DNA from: Candidatus Neomicrothrix sp. UBA7388
Lineage (GTDB): Bacteria; Actinomycetota; Acidimicrobiia; Acidimicrobiales; Poriferisodalaceae
Assembly (NCBI GenBank): GCA_002470695.1
Contig: DKNM01000096.1
Span: 2,439-9,289, forward strand
Reading direction: 5' to 3'
Length of the DNA stretch: 6,851 bases
Part shown: positions 5,889-6,851 of the stretch, one piece after another
Layout: every line of letters starts with the position of its first letter
Numbering within the stretch: the stretch's first letter is position 1
The notes under the pieces: generated by a model
What the model saw: only the letters and a program-made list of their open reading frames with translations
Database searches by the model: none
Told to the model about the DNA's origin: nothing
Program-made: the position numbers and the translations under genes

Positions 5889-5897
5889 TTACCCGAG
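5878..5897. terminator. Small hairpin across the two convergent stop codons
   Basis: CTC-A-GGG (5878-5884) pairs with CCC-GAG (5892-5897), six pairs with one bulged A, around a 7-base loop ATAGTTA. The loop contains both stop codons: TAG of the plus gene and, on the other strand, TAA of the CoA-transferase. No T run follows on either side, so function as a two-way terminator is doubtful. Confidence 0.25.
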
Positions 5898-6851
5898 TAC
5901 TTCGGCGATAGCGAGATCGGCAATCTTGTCGGGTTCATACCCCAACTCTTCAGTCAAAATTTCCCAATTATGTTCGCCCCACGTCGGGCCACCGTAGGTG
6001 ACAACAGCTGGAGTGCGCGACATGATGAACCGCGTGTTTTCGATTGTTGTTGTGCCTTGGGTCGGATGACCAACCTCAATGAAATGGTTGCGGTGTTGCA
6101 GCTGCGGATCGGCCAGCGCGTGGCGACTGTTCTGAACTTGGTGAGCAGGAATACCAGCAGCCACGCATCGTTCCATAACATCGCTGTTGGAGCGAGATGA
6201 TGTCCAGTCGCAAATTAACTCTTCAAGTTCATCCTGGCGCTGCTGGCGCTGCTCAACCGCTAGTTCGCTGAGGTTTGAAGTACCCATTAGGTGACATAAC
6301 GACTGCCATTGTTCATCATCACAGATAGCGATTGCCACCCATTCGTCATCACCACTAGATGGGAATACTCCATGGGGGGCAAACACATCGTCTCTATTCC
6401 CACGCCGCTCCCACATACGACCGTTGACTGACCAGTCAAGAAGTAGAGGTGCCAGCTGTTGCATCGAGGCTTCACCTTGACTGAAATCGATGTATTGACC
6501 TTGACCTGTGGTTCGGTGGTGCTCGACAGCAGCCATAATGCAGGCCACCAAGTAACGGCTTGATATGTAGTCGGTGTACGCGCCGAAAGGACCTGACGGT
6601 GAGCGGTCGGGCCACCCAGTTGGTTCGAAGAAACCAGAGATTGCTGCTGCCATAGTCCCATAGCCCGCGAGTTCGGTATACGGCCCCGTTTGCCCCATAA
6701 TGCAGCTTGAGGCCATTACGAGATCTGGTTTGATTTTTCGAAGTGACTCATAGTCAAGGCCGAAACCACGCATCCCCTTTGGCGAAAACGACTCCAATAC
6801 CACGTCAGCCCACTGCACCAAATCGTGCACAACCTCGATCGCTTCTGGTTT
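5889..6851 (-). CDS. CaiB/BaiF family III CoA-transferase, N-terminus cut by the window edge
   Basis: Family III enzymes move coenzyme A between carboxylic acids through an aspartyl-CoA anhydride. The visible part is 320 residues and open to the right edge, where it reads KPEAIEV before VHDLVQWADVVLESF, a typical internal block of the family. The family is usually about 390-410 residues, so roughly 70-90 are missing, or more if it is a two-domain member. Motifs: ESFSPKGMRGFGLDYESL, SSCIMGQTGPY, and GAYTDYISSRYL, whose Asp (residue 94 of the fragment, codon 6570-6572) is the likely nucleophile, followed by TTGQGQYIDFSQGEA. The GTG at 6828-6830 is not the start. The acid substrate cannot be told from sequence; carnitine, formyl, bile-acid or acyl-succinyl types are all possible. 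It ends flush against the DUF6159-like gene. Confidence 0.92.
   Translation of the reverse strand, partial: KPEAIEVVHDLVQWADVVLESFSPKGMRGFGLDYESLRKIKPDLVMASSCIMGQTGPYTELAGYGTMAAAISGFFEPTGWPDRSPSGPFGAYTDYISSRYLVACIMAAVEHHRTTGQGQYIDFSQGEASMQQLAPLLLDWSVNGRMWERRGNRDDVFAPHGVFPSSGDDEWVAIAICDDEQWQSLCHLMGTSNLSELAVEQRQQRQDELEELICDWTSSRSNSDVMERCVAAGIPAHQVQNSRHALADPQLQHRNHFIEVGHPTQGTTTIENTRFIMSRTPAVVTYGGPTWGEHNWEILTEELGYEPDKIADLAIAEVLG

Overview
The window looks like an ordinary chromosomal segment from a free-living bacterium of moderate G+C. The gene set suggests an actinobacterium-like organism, possibly of the Acidimicrobiia type: LarB/LarC, a stand-alone prephenate dehydratase with an ACT domain, an NrtR-type regulator, a DUF6159-like membrane protein and a family III CoA-transferase, with GTG starts and one candidate leaderless promoter. 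This assignment is an inference; there is no rRNA or other decisive marker. I see no insertion sequence, integrase, CRISPR array or phage gene.

Layout. Positions 34-1952 (minus) carry larB and larC, two enzymes of nickel-pincer nucleotide (NPN) cofactor synthesis, coupled by a 4-base ATGA overlap. Only 34 bases separate the larB start from pheA (1987-2955, plus), prephenate dehydratase of phenylalanine synthesis. A tRNA cluster follows: tRNA-Ser(UGA) on minus, nearly touching the 3' end of pheA, then tRNA-Ser(GCU) and tRNA-Arg(ACG) on plus. Positions 3523-4926 (minus) hold an NrtR-like Nudix/winged-helix regulator and, downstream of it, a six-helix membrane protein of unknown function. A very A/T-rich control region with four copies of TAATTAT separates the regulator from a divergent DUF6159-like membrane protein (5076-5888, plus). 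That gene ends exactly where a CaiB/BaiF-type CoA-transferase (minus, cut by the right edge) also ends.

How the genes relate. LarB carboxylates nicotinic acid adenine dinucleotide and LarC inserts nickel into the sulfur-bearing product. LarE, the sulfur insertase acting between them, and any NPN-dependent enzyme such as LarA are not in view. Many NrtR proteins sense ADP-ribose and control NAD metabolism, so a shared theme around pyridine nucleotides is possible but unproven, because tRNA genes and pheA separate the two loci. No stretch longer than about 130 bases lacks a gene. The most useful item for follow-up is the TAATTAT cluster at 4943-4992, a candidate operator for the adjacent NrtR-like protein.
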